Source of the DNA: Quillaja saponaria
Lineage: Eukaryota; Streptophyta; Magnoliopsida; Fabales; Quillajaceae
Assembly: GCA_029379385.1 (NCBI GenBank)
Contig: CM055608.1
Span: forward strand, 32,471,048-32,535,047
DNA length: 64,000 nt
Direction of reading: 5' to 3'
The notes beneath the pieces are model-generated. The model was not told where the DNA came from. It did no database searches and was given only the letters and a program-made list of their open reading frames with translations. The position numbers and the translations under genes are program-made. Of the stretch, positions 62,990 to 64,000 are shown piece after piece; positions within the stretch are counted from its first letter, which is position 1, and each line of letters starts with the position of its first letter.

Positions 62990-64000
62990 TTTAAGGTTTT
63001 GGAGCCCAGGTTTTTATTAGCTCACCCACTAGAAAATTTGTTTGACCAACGGATCCAATATTGCCATGTAAAATTCAGATCACATTTTAATTTTTTATAA
63101 ATGATTCATGAATTATATATAATTTAGATAAGATTGAGTTAGGATTGATTCACAAAAAATTAAAAGAAATTCATGTAAAAGTTAAAAAAAAACATTTCGA
63201 TCAAATAGATATATGGTATAGTTGATTAATTCAAGTTAGGATATCATTATAAATTGAATCTAGATTTTTACCAATTCAAATCGAGTTTAATATTATCGGA
63301 TCTAGAAATCGAGTCACAATTAATCCCACTCATCATTATCTTTTCTAAATGCCAATAGTCATTGCCTCTAACTACCAAACTAATTAATCACAATTTGTAA
63401 AAGATTTCTATATATTTTTTTAAACTTTGCATTTTCAATAAAGACAAAATTACAAGATTCTTATAAATAATGATGCTATAAGTTTTTTTATGTCATTAAC
63501 ATCTTTGACAATGCCATATATAATTGATGCCTTAGAAATCTGGAAAAAGAAAAGTTTCTCATACTAAGCCTTGAGAAAAAATATGATTGCAGTGAATTAA
63601 CTTTTTTGTTTCAGAAATAATTCTCAATAATTAAATTTAATAAAAAGGTAGGTAACACTGAGAAATGAAGGTATAAAGTAGGTAGGTAAGGGATTGTGGG
63701 CGGTTCATAAATCCATGGATAATGAAAATGATTTGGATTGAAAATGATTTTGCCTGCTCAGTAGTACACATGTGGGAAAAAGTGTTTCGCCTTTTGCAAT
63801 TTATTTTCTTGCTTAATTGGCTATTAAATTTAACCTATCAGTGTTTGGTTCAATGGAATTAATTAGAACCACAAGAAGGTACGTGCTTGCTTTGCCTTTC
63901 TTTATTGAAAGCACCAAATCTTAATTTTAATTAATCTATCCTCAAATAGTTAATTTAATTTGCAAATCTATATGATAATGATGACGATGGTGGTGATGTA

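Larger units (their letters stand above)
59903..64000. other. Gene-poor right end
   Basis: About 4.1 kb of AT-rich DNA. I found no coding exon. Notable items: a TGGGCCTAGGCCCA palindrome at 61248-61261, a hairpin at 62701-62731, and a G-box, TATA-like run and RY repeat at 62824-62989 that could belong to a gene beyond the right edge. Confidence 0.5.

Noticed and set aside
1..64000. CRISPR arrays, operons, phage or integrated viral genes
   Set aside because: No regularly spaced repeats, no compact same-strand gene runs and no viral protein motifs were seen; the spliced gene structure is that of a plant nucleus.

Overview
This is plant nuclear DNA, most likely from a dicot and probably a rosid. 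The genes are split by many short GT-AG introns into small exons, the intergenic DNA is AT-rich, and the proteins are plant family members: an ATL RING-H2 ligase, an AMI1-type amidase, a plant mevalonate kinase and an At5g19230-type GPI protein. I found no prokaryotic, organellar, viral or CRISPR features. All gene models were spliced by hand with reading frame checked at every junction, so exon ends rest on splice consensus and frame, not on transcripts.

Layout. The 3' part of a YIPF1/Yip1-family gene (+) runs off the left edge. Then come cytosolic seryl-tRNA synthetase (-, 5104-8616), a ~996-residue acidic protein with a synergin-gamma-like C-terminus (-, 10114-17288), a decayed SDR copy (+, 19787-21054), a GPI-anchored glycoprotein (-, 21896-22847), an intact SDR paralogue of the glucose/ribitol dehydrogenase-homologue type (+, 23853-25100), mevalonate kinase (-, 26006-29637), an AMI1-like amidase (-, 31882-35386), an uncharacterised and apparently frameshifted two-helix membrane protein (+, 36115-36721), signal peptidase subunit 3 (-, 38051-41827), ALG13 (+, 44635-47147), a receptor-like cytoplasmic-type kinase with a membrane helix (+, 48537-51051), ERCC1 (-, 52100-55486) and an ATL31/ATL6-type RING ligase (-, 58468-59616). 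The last 4.4 kb shows no convincing gene.

The genes are mostly unrelated housekeeping functions: translation, Golgi/TGN traffic, mevalonate pathway, secretion, N-glycosylation and DNA repair. They do not form one pathway. What ties many of them together is ancestry. From memory, Yip1, SerRS, mevalonate kinase, SPCS3 and ATL correspond to Arabidopsis At5g27490-At5g27420, while Yip1, SDR, SPCS3, ERCC1 and ATL correspond to At3g05280-At3g05200. The window therefore looks like the less fractionated form of a segment that Arabidopsis holds as two duplicates.

I do not see a new biological system. The best leads are the SDR pair, in which the dead copy has lost promoter motifs kept by the intact one; the internally repeated modules of the synergin-like protein; the frameshifted small membrane protein; and several old mobile-element traces inside introns.
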